Source of the DNA: Solea solea
Taxonomy: Eukaryota; Chordata; Actinopteri; Pleuronectiformes; Soleidae
Assembly (NCBI RefSeq): GCF_958295425.1
Contig: NC_081141.1
Location: 13,193,500-13,257,499 of the forward strand
Reading direction: 5' to 3'
DNA length: 64,000 nt
In this document: positions 25,601 through 32,492 of the stretch, piece after piece
How the letters are laid out: each line of letters begins with the position of its first letter
How positions within the stretch are numbered: the stretch's first letter is position 1
Program-made: the position numbers and the translations under genes
The notes under the pieces: model-generated
What the model was told of the DNA's origin: nothing
Database searches by the model: none
What the model saw: the letters and a program-made list of their open reading frames with translations, nothing else

Positions 25601-27196
25601 AATGTAAGTGAGGAGGCCCCTCGTTTCTTCTTCACATTTATCACACACTATATTTTCCAATTTAGCCACAACAGTTATCTCTTCAGTGTTATATGACATT
25701 GTCCCAGAATCAGCGAGGTATAAAATGAACCTGGAGCTTCAAGAATACATCACTACAAGTGTAACTGTTTTATTCCCCTGCAGCTTTTACTTTTCACTAA
25801 ATATTTCCTTAAAAAGAAAGGTTTATCAGATAATTGTTGATGACTCGATTTGAATGACATGAATGCATGTGTGTGTGTGTTGATGTCGACACACACACAC
25901 ACACACATACACACACCTGTGGAGGTCCAGCCTCAGGATGTATGTTTCCTCTCTCCAACAGTCTGACTATGCTTACAATGAGAATGTTCCCAGCATTAAA
26001 ATTCCCATGGACATGATGGAACAGGAGCCGTTCTTAGGTGATAAGGCCTCTGACAGTGAGTAAACTCCAACTACCCACAGAGCCGGATGAAAATCACCTT
26101 CCTGTCCGACGTCTGCTCACTCATTCAGTCGCTCTAATGACTTCCTCTGTCACGTTAGAGTCGACATAATTGCTTTTTGGTTTCACACTTTTTGCTCAGC
26201 TTTGACTGCATGGCATTAACCTTTTTCCAACCCCTCCTATTTACTTCTCTCTCCTTTCATCCAACAAGCTCTTTTTCCTTAACTCAGACAAAATCACCTT
26301 CCTTTATTCTTTCCTTAAACTTTTCTCTTCATTCCAGCTTAATGATTTCACTTCTTCATATCTGAATTTGTCATTTTTCTCTCTCTCTTTCTTTTTAAAA
26401 TCTTTCTGAGAAGAATTCAGGCTCTTGGTGTGTAACGATTGGTTAAAATTATTATTTCCATTTGTTATGAAAGAGCATGTAGCACTACACAGCAGCTCCC
26501 TCTTTTCTCTTATTCTGAAACATCTGATCTGGTAAGATGATGTACAAATAACCTTTTTTTTCTGTAGTTATGTAGTCTAGGTACCAGTGTGTAAAATTGT
26601 ATTTAAATATTTGTTGGTGAAGTTGCATGTTGCAGCTGAATATCCCTCACCAAATACATTGGAGAACCATTACACGCTTCATTTAGCATCAAAACTCAAT
26701 AGATGTTTAGTTTGTATATTGTGAGCTATGGTCAAAACGTGGTGGTGCAGAAATATAAAGGGCTCATTATGTGGTAATGACAAGTAATTTATAAAGTTCA
26801 GGTCGTTTTACACATAAATAGAAGTATACAGTAAGTATTTTACCTTCAGTTTCTGCCAAATGAAAAAATAACTCCACATTTTTTACACACTGTACCTTTA
26901 CTCACTGGCTTTTAATCTAAAAAACATTAAATACAGTTACAGTCATTTTTTTTCTTTGGCTACTAATTTGCTTTATATATTGTATTCAACACTGTACGAA
27001 ATGTTGGCAGAAGCTAACTTCACCAGCTCATTCCTCCTCTCTGGCTCACAGTGTTTGAAAACCTGTGGCATCTGTAAGTTGCTGGTCTGCATGAATTTGA
27101 AGACAGATTGAAAGAGGAGCTTTCATGATTGTTTTCTTTCTTTTTTCCACAGGAGAGAAGTCTCCATCATTCCTTGAGCGACATACATCGTGCTGA
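1269..27196 (+). CDS. slc4a4: Electrogenic sodium bicarbonate cotransporter NBCe1 (A-type start, A/B-type tail), 22 exons
   Basis: The gene encodes a plasma-membrane cotransporter that moves Na+ with HCO3-/CO3 2- electrogenically for pH regulation and epithelial base transport. Joining 22 exons with matching phases gives 1070 residues; human NBCe1-A has 1035. Residues 1-73 are the start-specific N-terminus. Residues from about 74 to 390 form the Band-3-type cytoplasmic domain, starting [21 protein letters not shown] Gly-rich linker covers about 397-431, and the HCO3 transporter membrane domain about 440-985. Visible landmarks are the DIDS-type motif KKMLK (600-604), four cysteines in the large extracellular loop (625, 627, 671, 683), N-glycosylation sequons at N635, N653 and N660, the Lys-rich tail with KKGS (Ser1018), and the terminal FLERHTSC. 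The sequence is close to mammalian NBCe1 throughout, so the family call is firm. Which teleost paralogue (a or b) it is cannot be decided from the window. Confidence 0.96.
1466..1486 (+). promoter_or_regulatory. slc4a4: Embedded splice acceptor for B-type transcripts
   Basis: A pyrimidine-rich run (tttttcctctctccacag) ends at AG 1484-1485 inside the exon 1 coding sequence, exactly before the codons for SPAAER. Used as an acceptor, it leaves phase 1, suited to an upstream exon contributing one base. This is where mammalian A- and B-type N-termini diverge. Confidence 0.75.
1622..3259 (+). other. slc4a4: slc4a4 intron 1
   Basis: The intron is AT-rich with a short (AAT)n tract near 2936-2952. 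I see no exon, RNA gene or recognisable mobile element. Confidence 0.6.
3260..3420 (+). CDS. slc4a4: slc4a4 exon 2
   Basis: Encodes [20 protein letters not shown] and onward to LPQVV in the cytoplasmic domain, nearly identical to mammalian NBCe1. The acceptor is cctccag and the donor gtaagt; 161 nt, entering in phase 2 and leaving in phase 1. Confidence 0.97.
3421..5358 (+). other. slc4a4: slc4a4 intron 2
   Basis: Contains a dispersed repeat at about 3740-4110, related to one in intron 15 (18560-18720) by the shared 'gaccaatcacag' and 'tcctattggct' segments. It also holds a long (AATTA)n microsatellite. No coding segment is seen. Confidence 0.6.
4987..5079. repeat. (AATTA)n pentanucleotide microsatellite
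   Basis: About 18 near-perfect tandem copies of a five-base AATTA unit, uninterrupted, inside intron 2. Likely polymorphic in length. Confidence 0.95.
5359..5538 (+). CDS. slc4a4: slc4a4 exon 3 (with internal alternative donor)
   Basis: Encodes [20 protein letters not shown], then the [20 protein letters not shown] region, and ends SRLFSNQEN. The main donor is gtaata at 5539. A second GT at 5512-5513 would end the exon at 5511 and delete 27 nt in frame. The 180-nt exon leaves in phase 1. Confidence 0.96.
5512..5538 (+). promoter_or_regulatory. slc4a4: 27-nt optional segment between alternative donors
   Basis: Using the donor gtaggc at 5512 removes exactly nine residues (SRLFSNQEN) and keeps the frame, since A plus the first two bases of exon 4 gives Asn. 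Mammalian NBCe1-D/E lack a nine-residue cassette at this same place. Confidence 0.7.
5539..8152 (+). other. slc4a4: slc4a4 intron 3
   Basis: No exon, RNA gene or clearly recognisable mobile element was seen. Short open frames on both strands (for example 6736-7235) have no family resemblance. Confidence 0.55.
8153..8229 (+). CDS. slc4a4: slc4a4 exon 4 (small 77-nt exon)
   Basis: This exon is too short to show as a free-standing open frame. It reads (D)[20 protein letters not shown] then PVKDQ, matching the mammalian [20 protein letters not shown] segment. The acceptor is gaacag (AG 8151-8152) and the donor gtgagt at 8230. Phase 1 in and phase 0 out fit both neighbours. Confidence 0.93.
8580..8690. 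mobile_element. hAT-type MITE fragment
   Basis: A segment running from 'ccccttttccaccta' through 'tcggcctggcacagtgg' to 'gctagtggaaacgtgcc' resembles the family in which a 'TTTTCCAC' start is followed by Cys/Gly-codon-like GC-rich repeats. The two ends are partly inverted (ttttccac against gtggaaac). The boundaries are approximate. Confidence 0.4.
10594..10677. repeat. (TA)n microsatellite
   Basis: A long, slightly interrupted TA/TG dinucleotide tract in intron 4. Confidence 0.9.
10914..11071 (+). CDS. slc4a4: slc4a4 exon 5
   Basis: Encodes [20 protein letters not shown] and on to TEVPVPT(R). It is almost invariant with mammalian NBCe1. Phase 0 in and phase 2 out. The donor gtgtct is weaker than consensus. 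Confidence 0.97.
11072..12476 (+). other. slc4a4: slc4a4 intron 5
   Basis: Apart from a SINE fragment at 11205-11400, nothing recognisable is present. Confidence 0.6.
11205..11400 (-). mobile_element. SINE/LINE-tail repeat, partial copy
   Basis: Carries the family blocks 'ttatcctccacatgaggg', 'cccagctgacatagggc', 'ccagtccatcacaggg', 'agagacaaacaaccatt' and 'gtcaatttagtgtgtc'. The same blocks occur in order at 20709-21105, 23620-23790, 44090-44345 (opposite strand) and 51418-51660. Confidence 0.8.
12477..12564 (+). CDS. slc4a4: slc4a4 exon 6
   Basis: Encodes (R)[19 protein letters not shown] and then [10 protein letters not shown] of the cytoplasmic domain. It is 88 nt, phase 2 in and phase 0 out. 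The donor gttgga is unusual but is the only one that preserves the MSDE-IFHDI junction. Confidence 0.95.
12565..13027 (+). other. slc4a4: slc4a4 intron 6
   Basis: Short AT-rich intron; nothing recognisable. Confidence 0.6.
13028..13182 (+). CDS. slc4a4: slc4a4 exon 7
   Basis: Encodes [20 protein letters not shown], then [20 protein letters not shown] and [11 protein letters not shown](R). This is near-identical to mammals. The 155-nt exon leaves in phase 2. Confidence 0.97.
13183..14061 (+). other. slc4a4: slc4a4 intron 7
   Basis: Contains a dispersed repeat at about 13790-13930, beginning 'cagaggtggaaagagtact' and carrying 'ctactcaagtaaaagtac'. It is a common fish MITE-like sequence. No other features seen. 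Confidence 0.55.
13790..13930. mobile_element. MITE-like repeat fragment ('aagtaaaagtac' family)
   Basis: Starts at the hAT-like 'cagaggtgg' end and contains several copies of the motif aagtaaaagtac. The other end is not visible, so it is probably truncated. It sits 130 bp upstream of exon 8. Confidence 0.5.
14062..14205 (+). CDS. slc4a4: slc4a4 exon 8 (poly-glycine linker)
   Basis: Encodes [20 protein letters not shown], then a Gly run (residues 413-427 are six Gly, Glu, eight Gly), and ends GDELQKTG(R). It links the cytoplasmic and membrane domains. Mammals have only a few Gly here, so the GGA/GGT tract is expanded. Phase 2 in and out. Confidence 0.95.
14206..14722 (+). other. slc4a4: slc4a4 intron 8
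   Basis: Nothing recognisable except a 21-bp segment (tcaaactgaagattgattct and one more base, about 14309) that also occurs in intron 15 at about 18689. It is probably a shared repeat fragment. Confidence 0.5.
14723..14897 (+). CDS. slc4a4: slc4a4 exon 9 (start of membrane domain)
   Basis: Encodes [20 protein letters not shown], followed by a first membrane segment around [20 protein letters not shown] and [11 protein letters not shown]. Phase 2 in and phase 0 out. Confidence 0.97.
14898..15255 (+). other. slc4a4: slc4a4 intron 9 with MITE-like repeat
   Basis: About 14985-15210 carries 'cttagtcagactaa' near one end and 'cttagtcagactact' near the other, with 'tagtcggactggagtcgg' inside. This suggests a small MITE. 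No coding segment. Confidence 0.45.
15256..15389 (+). CDS. slc4a4: slc4a4 exon 10
   Basis: Encodes [20 protein letters not shown], then [20 protein letters not shown] and FNFS. This is the conserved re-entrant/TM3 region of SLC4 transporters. Phase 0 in and phase 2 out. Confidence 0.97.
15577..15851 (+). CDS. slc4a4: slc4a4 exon 11 (TM segments, KKMLK motif)
   Basis: Encodes residues 542-633. It contains [20 protein letters not shown], then [14 protein letters not shown] and [20 protein letters not shown], ending [11 protein letters not shown] in the extracellular loop. KKMLK (600-604) corresponds to the stilbene-reactive KKMIK of mammals. Phase 2 in and phase 1 out. Confidence 0.97.
15852..16737 (+). 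other. slc4a4: slc4a4 intron 11
   Basis: No coding segment or clearly named repeat; about 16110-16380 looks like non-unique sequence but could not be classified. Confidence 0.45.
16738..16808 (+). CDS. slc4a4: slc4a4 exon 12 (extracellular loop 3)
   Basis: A 71-nt exon encoding [20 protein letters not shown] then NTGL. It carries sequons at N635 and N653. This loop is the most divergent part of the protein relative to mammals. The assignment rests on phase (1 in, 0 out), good splice sites and position. Confidence 0.9.
16809..17640 (+). other. slc4a4: slc4a4 intron 12
   Basis: Most of the distal part is a hAT-like remnant (17125-17540) with a nested repeat. No coding segment. Confidence 0.55.
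17125..17540. mobile_element. hAT-like MITE remnant with nested SINE-like fragment
   Basis: Starts 'gaggtctcaagctcgcggcc' and ends 'catttgagtttgagagcc', giving imperfect inverted ends. The right end matches 34795-34860 in reverse complement ('caaatgaccttgg' and 'gccagtcaagtgaaaaa'). Nested at about 17340-17415 is a (TTA)n tract followed by 'ttttatccaaagcgacttac', a core found in a widespread fish repeat. Confidence 0.6.
17641..17826 (+). CDS. slc4a4: slc4a4 exon 13
   Basis: Encodes [20 protein letters not shown], then [20 protein letters not shown] and on to RFFPTT. It holds sequon N660, loop cysteines C671 and C683, and a membrane segment. 186 nt, phase 0 at both ends. Confidence 0.97.
17971..18084 (+). 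CDS. slc4a4: slc4a4 exon 14
   Basis: Encodes [20 protein letters not shown], then [18 protein letters not shown]. It is a membrane segment with the conserved TPKLIVP stretch. 114 nt, phase 0 at both ends. Confidence 0.97.
18249..18410 (+). CDS. slc4a4: slc4a4 exon 15
   Basis: Encodes [20 protein letters not shown], then [20 protein letters not shown] and KEHKLK. The [13 protein letters not shown] segment is an SLC4 signature. 162 nt, phase 0 at both ends. Confidence 0.97.
19430..20660 (-). mobile_element. 5'-truncated L2-like LINE, reverse transcriptase C-terminal part
   Basis: On the minus strand, 20660-20416 translates to an RT segment containing [17 protein letters not shown]. 20415-20206 holds the catalytic box [10 protein letters not shown] followed by [13 protein letters not shown]. 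20157-19567 holds the post-RT region with [31 protein letters not shown] and [17 protein letters not shown]. The YADDTQLY box and HWLPV motif fit the L2/Rex-like LINE group. At least one frame break lies between 20157 and 20206, the 5' part is missing, and an A/T-rich tail lies near 19495-19545. The copy is inactive. Confidence 0.88.
20705..21105 (-). mobile_element. SINE-like repeat, near full length
   Basis: The most complete copy in the window. It starts with a (CATC)n end and 'ttctactgctttatcctcc', passes 'atctcagctgacataggg', 'ccagtccatcacagggcc', 'ggtcaatttagagtgtcc' and 'gaacccggagaaaaccc', and ends with 'ggggctcgaacccg' plus 'caagagtgctaatcacaac'. In reverse complement the latter looks like a tRNA-type B box and gene head. 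Confidence 0.82.
21902..22080 (+). CDS. slc4a4: slc4a4 exon 16
   Basis: Encodes [20 protein letters not shown], then [20 protein letters not shown] and [20 protein letters not shown]. It is highly conserved in NBCe1. Phase 0 in and phase 2 out. Confidence 0.97.
22081..22601 (+). other. slc4a4: slc4a4 intron 16
   Basis: Nothing recognisable. Confidence 0.6.
22602..22674 (+). CDS. slc4a4: slc4a4 exon 17
   Basis: Encodes (R)[19 protein letters not shown] then APILK. It is a 73-nt exon, phase 2 in and phase 0 out, covering one membrane segment. Confidence 0.96.
22675..22998 (+). other. slc4a4: slc4a4 intron 17
   Basis: Nothing recognisable. Confidence 0.6.
22999..23067 (+). CDS. slc4a4: slc4a4 exon 18
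   Basis: Encodes [20 protein letters not shown] then GVQ. It is a 69-nt exon, phase 0 at both ends, identical to the SLC4 consensus here. Confidence 0.97.
23215..23388 (+). CDS. slc4a4: slc4a4 exon 19
   Basis: Encodes [20 protein letters not shown], then [20 protein letters not shown] and [18 protein letters not shown]. 174 nt, phase 0 at both ends. Confidence 0.97.
23389..24259 (+). other. slc4a4: slc4a4 intron 19
   Basis: Holds a partial SINE copy at 23620-23790 (minus orientation: 'accgctttatcctccacg', 'tcacagctgacatagggc', 'catcacagggcc'). No other recognisable content. Confidence 0.6.
23620..23790 (-). mobile_element. SINE-like repeat, tail fragment
   Basis: Same family and orientation as 20705-21105, but limited to the tail half. 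Confidence 0.75.
24260..24406 (+). CDS. slc4a4: slc4a4 exon 20 (last membrane segment and Lys-rich tail)
   Basis: Encodes [20 protein letters not shown], then [20 protein letters not shown] and GSIDSDAED (residues 977-1025). SYLDDI and DSDAED align with the mammalian LDDV and DNDD acidic sites. Ser1018 in KKGS matches the mammalian phosphorylated Ser982. The exon ends in phase 0, which allows splicing to exon 21 or exon 22. Confidence 0.96.
24505..25085. mobile_element. hAT-type MITE
   Basis: Begins near 'gctgcgcttttccattatg' and ends near 'aatggaaatggaatgaactg'. Inside are 'ggtactaggaaaagtacc', 'ctgaccaatcagtgg' and a TGACGTCA palindrome near 24954. This is the recurrent fish 'TTTTCCATT...GGTACT' non-autonomous hAT family. 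The exact termini and target duplication were not resolved. Confidence 0.55.
25868..25913. repeat. (TG)n/(CA)n inverted dinucleotide tract
   Basis: About seven TG units, then 'ttgatgtcga', then about ten CA units, so the two halves are self-complementary. It lies roughly 50 bp upstream of the exon 21 acceptor. Confidence 0.85.
25962..26055 (+). CDS. slc4a4: slc4a4 exon 21 (94-nt cassette exon)
   Basis: Encodes [20 protein letters not shown] then [11 protein letters not shown]. Length 94 (1 modulo 3), as for the 97-nt mammalian exon whose skipping makes NBCe1-C. The donor is gtgagt at 26056. Confidence 0.95.
26056..27152 (+). other. slc4a4: slc4a4 intron 21
   Basis: Has a pyrimidine-rich stretch (about 26165-26400) and otherwise nothing recognisable. 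Confidence 0.55.
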
Positions 27197-27232
27197 GAAA
27201 TTTCACTATTACCAGGGCAACTGCTTGTCTAG
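27153..27232 (+). CDS. slc4a4: slc4a4 exon 22 (translated in two frames)
   Basis: Frame 1, after exon 21, reads (R)[13 protein letters not shown] and stops at TGA 27194-27196: the A/B tail. Frame 2, after exon 20 directly, reads [20 protein letters not shown] then QGNCLS without a stop and continues into exon 23. The TGA is 36 nt from the exon end, so the normal stop should not trigger nonsense-mediated decay. Confidence 0.93.
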
Positions 27233-27237
27233 GTGAG

Positions 27238-27296
27238 ATGCGTGTGTCTGTGTGTGTCTGCGTGTGTCTCTGTGTGTGTCTGTGTGTGTGTCACTG
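27238..27296. repeat. TG-rich tract directly after the exon 22 donor
   Basis: Consists of GTGTGTCT-type units starting five bases after the donor GT. UG-rich RNA of this kind binds splicing regulators such as CELF proteins and TDP-43 (known biology). A role here is inference. Confidence 0.7.
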
Positions 27297-28943
27297 TGTT
27301 TCAGAGATGGAGGGACCACAAATATAACTGGCACTGATTTCATTTTACATTTATTGATAACCGCAGCATTAAAGGTCGCAAAAGGTCAGAAGACGCACTA
27401 ACTACCGAACATATAATGTAAGTCTGAACTTTAAAGGTCAGCGAGGTTAATTAGCTTACCTGTGGCTGTGGCTAAACTGCAATATAATATTTTAGTGGCT
27501 CACACATCAACATGTTTTAGCTCGACTCCTGGACATGCATTCTGTTCTCAAGTGTTTTGCTCCACAACACAACTTTAAATGTGTCTTCTCCTTTGGAGCT
27601 GAGGGCTTTGAGAAACATTTACCAACGGTTAAACATTTATCAAATGTCAGATATAACCTGCTAAAGTCTGCCAGGAAGACTCTGATGCGTCCGATGACAT
27701 TAAAATCCCATCTGACGATCCCTCACACTACAGGATAATTTGACTAGGTAATCTGTTCAAATCAGACTAAAATCGGAAGTACCCACGATTGTCAGAATGA
27801 CCAGATTGGGACCGAAATCTGGCCAATTATCCTCGAGTGTGGGGCGGGGCTTAAATTACACATTTCTACTTCTTGTTTTGATTTTTGTACTTAGAGTAAA
27901 ATAACTAACACATTTTAGAGATAAGCGGGGAACACAGTAGAGCAATTAGAGACAAACTACTCAGTTATTTCCATCAGAAGTAAAAGGAAACAAAAAAGAA
28001 GCTAAAGCAGTATGAAAACTGATTTAATACTTGCACATCTGCTTGAGACTATAAAAGCTCAATGAGTTAAGCTACAGTATTTCTTGAAATTCACCTTCCC
28101 CCAAAAGATTTTAGATTAATTGCCTTTTAGATTTTGTTTAGCGCAAGAGAATGAGAAATAATCGTACAAACAGATCAATGATAGCTCAGCCTGTGCATCT
28201 GTACTGACATCGCCATCAGTAATAGTTTATGTTGTGTGACACATACACGCTGTTCTCCACTGAAACAAGATTAAAAGAAGTGCATCTCAAATAATCCAGC
28301 CTTGGGACCCGCATTCCTCCGGAGTCATTCTGTCACAACTTAATATTTTTTGAACCACTCAATTTTATTTAAACAAAAATAGTACAGTAATACACGCTAT
28401 AGATATATGTTGGCATTTTATCCAAAATGTGCTTCATGTTTAGTTTGTCATGTGTGTGAAGTCACAGGCACTTCTACTAAAATACTGTGAACAAAATACA
28501 AAGGTTAACAGATTTGACTTTTTCAAGTACAAGTACAAGTACATCTGTGCAAATTAACAGAACATAAGCAAAACAAAAACAACAAGTGGCCTGTCCTGTG
28601 TGGGGTCAATACATCATTGTTACGTGTAAAATGGTCAAATCCAGTCCCAGGACCCGCTACATCTGGCCCATCTGAGAAAACAAAAATCAGTCTACGAGAG
28701 GCAGAAGACGCTTGTATTTTTTGGGCAAATATTTGAACAGATGACCAAAAAGAGATTATGTTTTCTCGTCGTCATGCCCGCAACAGCAGCATAAGGGGAG
28801 TCATATTGACACGGTCACATTTTGTCCCTGTGTTATCCCATCTGTGCTATGATTGTTGTCACAGTGCTGATGAAAGAGGATTAGTGTTTTGGACAATGTG
28901 CGAAAAGCAGCAATGATTACACATCTGTGACAACAACTACAAC

Positions 28944-28972
28944 TATACATACATATGTATATGTATACATAC

Positions 28973-29025
<53 letters not shown>

Positions 29026-29040
29026 CACATATATAGATGT
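28944..29040. repeat. (AT)n microsatellite
   Basis: Alternating AT with ACAT/GTGT interruptions at both ends, in intron 22. Confidence 0.9.
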
Positions 29041-29043
29041 ATA

Positions 29044-29490
29044 AAGGCTGCAACTAAGGATCATTTTTCAATTTCATAATCGATTAATGTGGCGATTATC
29101 CCTTAAAGTGTCAGGTAATGTTGAAAAACTTTGATCAGTGTTTCTCGAACCTGTAAATGACGAAGCTCTTAAATGCCTCGTTTTTCTCCACTAACCAAAG
29201 TGATTCCGTTTTGATGATTTCTTTGTTATATGGGGCAAAGAAACCAGAACATATTCAGTAAGAGTTGTACGTCTGGTGACGTCAGCTCCCTCCAAAACTA
29301 ATCCTGTCCCACTAAGATTGAAGCCAAATTGCTTTGAGCTCAAATAACCCCAGGAACCTTCAAACCGTTAGACTGGTCATATTCTCACAGTGCACTGAGG
29401 AGGGACCAAAACATCATGTTGTAATGTTTGACATAGAACTGCAATAATCAGTCACTTAATGGATTGGGTAATAGACAAGTATTGATTGTT
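29044..29490. mobile_element. MITE-like repeat ('gctgcaacta' family)
   Basis: Opens 'aggctgcaactaaggatcat' with 'ttcataatcgattaatg' and closes with 'actgcaataatcagtcactt', which resembles an inverted version of the start. It is a common vertebrate non-autonomous DNA repeat. The boundaries are approximate. Confidence 0.5.
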
Positions 29491-30738
29491 GTTTATTTTT
29501 GAGTCTTATCAGAGGAAACAGTTGGGACAGTTGTATTTGTAGAATCCACAAAGACTCTAATAGTCATTTTTGTGAAAAAACAATTGGATTACTGATATTT
29601 TTTGATTTGTTTGTTCGCCATTTTTTATTTATTTTTATACTGAAACATAGACAGCACTGCTGGCAGATGTCTACTGTCTGCATCATAGTGAGCATGACAG
29701 GAATTGACAGAGATAGATGGTGAATATGTAAAAGTAAACTAGTATAAAAACTATAAAACATGCAATACAAAATAGGCCCTTAATGCAGGGCTTTTAAACA
29801 AAAGGTATATTTAATTAAGGGGCAACAATACTGCAAGCAGACGAGAAAGCAGTTTAGAGTCGGATGACAAAGACGTGAGGAGCACAGAGTTGAAATACAC
29901 TAGGATGGCAGGGATGATTAAACACAGGTGAAATACACCTGTACCACGTAAACAATCACAACGAAGGGGGAAACAGGAAAAACCCAGGAAGTAAAACTAA
30001 AGATGACACAGATGGAAGAAACTACAAAATAAAACTGAACTAAAACATTGATCCAAGTTGCAAAAAGCCAGATCCATTATCCTTTAAAAGGACTGGTTTT
30101 GACATAGCACGGTTATTTACAAAACCGGTTGAAACAGCCAACTCTTGCTGGAACTAGGCTGCAGTTTAAACAAAAAATAAATACTTATATATATATATAT
30201 TTATTTATTTATTTTTTTAACATATGACTTTTCTTGTCATATTTTATTTTTCTCAGGGAAAAACAACAGTGTAAGTGACTCAGCACATACATTCCTTGAT
30301 GTTTAAATACACAAATACATCTTCGTTAATTCCCTTTTAACATAAGGATTTACAAAATTATAATACTACATATATTGCTATACATGTAATAATAATAATA
30401 ATAAAAATAACCATATTCTGAACAAAGATGCCACACTACCACATTATCTATTGGGATCTGCTCCCAACACCTGATCTGAAAATGGATGAAAATGCATCAG
30501 AAAACAGAATGGGTCTCCTTCATTTCATAAATCTAACCCATTTTGCCCACCATTTTTGTAGTTTTAATGAGAATGTAAGTCTCTCCATGATTCAGATTTC
30601 ATGAATAGTTTCACACCGATCGTCCAATGTTGGGGCGTCTGTCTTTTTAACATAACTGTGATATTGCTCTCATGACCAAAGGAACAAGGAATCTCAATAT
30701 TTCCAACATCCTAACACTGCATCCTGTCTGTGTTTCAG

Positions 30739-30847
30739 CCCTGAGATGAGTCCACTGAAGTCTGTGCCTCAGATTAGAATAGAAATGGAACCAGATGATG
30801 ATAATCCATTCTACTGGAAGAGCAGAGGAACTGAAACAACCCTGTAG
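30739..30847 (+). CDS. slc4a4: slc4a4 exon 23: alternative C-terminus with PDZ ligand (NBCe1-C type)
   Basis: In the exon 20-22-23 transcript this exon encodes PEMSPLKSVPQIRIEMEPDD, then DNPFYWKSRGTETTL, and stops at TAG 30845-30847. The junction with exon 22 is in frame (AG plus C = Ser). The alternative tail is 62 residues after residue 1025, giving a 1087-residue protein. In rat NBCe1-C the replaced tail is 61 residues and ends in ETTL. In the A/B transcript the exon is 3' UTR. Confidence 0.9.
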
Positions 30848-31213
30848 AGCACTGAACCTCCTGCATCACCCACACAACTCTTTTTCTGAATTTACTCTTT
30901 TAAAATTCTATTCTGATTCACTGAAAAATCTCCTGGAATTTAACTTTTGTTTTGAACAAGTGGTACAAAAAAAAGAGAGAGAACACTAAAGTAATGTAAA
31001 GCTTTTTTCCTGTTAATGAAGCCGTTTTAAAACAATGTCTTTTCTTGCACTTTTCTCGTAGCTCCACACTTAACGGCGTTCGTCTTTCTGACTCAAAAAC
31101 ACTGATACCCCTGTACTACTTTTCTATGCAATTATCCCTCACATTGGTGACACGGTAAATGCTGCAGCTCTCTGGCCATGCATGGAGTTCCCTCCCTGCT
31201 GTTTTGATGTATA

Positions 31214-31223
31214 AATAAATAAA
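31214..31223 (+). terminator. slc4a4: Proximal polyadenylation signals (two overlapping AATAAA)
   Basis: AATAAA at 31214-31219 and 31218-31223, about 370 bases after the exon 23 stop, followed by a T-rich stretch. Confidence 0.45.
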
Positions 31224-32492
31224 AATGATTTTTTTTTTCATATGCATTGAATTACTCTAATAACATTTTCCTGTAGCAGGAAAGTTATGTTTTATAGCTC
31301 TACCTCTTGTTTTAGATTCAGTGCTTATGATGAACAAACGTAAAAAAAAAAAAAAATGTTGATTTCTGTTGCAGCTTTGGGGTTTTTGATATTTTCTTTC
31401 TGTCCTTTTGCAGAGTTGAGATGATTTAAGAGATTCACTGTGTTATATAGAATGTGAAGGAACTGTGTGCAAATAGATTAAATTAATTAACCATTAATTA
31501 AAAATGCATATTCGTATGTGCAGATAAGAAATATTTTTTATCATGATTGCTTTACATTCTCTTTTTAATTATTTTACATGTTCACTTCAGAGCTTTTGTT
31601 ACTCGTTTAAATTAAATCAGCTGCGTCTTTATCTTTTATTTTTTTTTATTATTCTGTTATTTCTTATATCAGTACTTTTTCCTCGTTGCGGGTAGAAAAC
31701 AGTTCAGCAAAACATAATCATCAAATTTTCCTCAGCCAAACCCTAAAACTCTGACTCAGAGTGCAAATCATGATTGCTTGTGCTTTACCTAAGTGGCTTA
31801 TATGAGATTGATTGAGACTGAAATCTTCATGGTAATAGGACAAGAGGAGAGGTTGTTTGTGTTTTATCAATTGAAAAAGGGGAATTTTCAAGAATGTGCA
31901 AAATGCTTTTAGCGGCTGTAAGGTATTAGCATTAGTTTTATACTAATATGACAATTCAAAAATCCCGTATCCAGCTCTGTTGAGTGAAAACATACTTTTA
32001 TAAACTCAGCTGAAGTGAACACAAACCAGCAAGTGTACACACTGACTGTATCGTACAAGCTCTGTTAAATTCAACTAATCCATTTAACTTCTTCACAGGT
32101 TTTATTTGTTAATCCTGGAAAAAAAAGAGTTATTGCTTTAACTTGGATTCAATGTGCAAGTGAGTAATAATCTGTTGCTTGTTGCTAGGACAACAGCTTC
32201 AGGCAAACAAGACGACAACTATGTTAAATACAAGAAATGTACATAGAACTAACTCAACATTTCTCCACTGCAGCTCAGCAAGCAAACTTTTGTACTGAAA
32301 AGATTGTAACTTTTTTTTTTAAACTGGTTTGTTGGCACTGCATATTAGGAATGTGATTTGTCCTTCATATTTTATATTATTGTTGCAAGAGGTTATTGTT
32401 TCATGGCCAGTGTAGCAGAAAAGGGAAAATGACTTGCATATATAACATATATATATATATATATACATATATATATCGTTGTATTTTTTGGG

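Larger units (their letters stand above)
24407..25961 (+). other. slc4a4: slc4a4 intron 20, upstream of the alternative exon
   Basis: Contains a hAT-type MITE (24505-25085) and, next to the exon 21 acceptor, a TG/CA inverted microsatellite (25868-25913). No coding segment. Confidence 0.6.
27233..30738 (+). other. slc4a4: slc4a4 intron 22
   Basis: A 3.5-kb intron with the TG tract, MITE-like sequence (about 27340-27840), an (AT)n tract (28944-29040), a repeat at 29044-29490 beginning 'ggctgcaactaaggatca', and a short AT tract near 30188. No coding segment. Confidence 0.55.

Noticed and set aside
26049..30740. Direct splicing of exon 21 to exon 23 to reach the ETTL tail
   Set aside because: Phase does not fit: exon 21 leaves one base and exon 23 needs two. 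The 20-22-23 path fits exactly.
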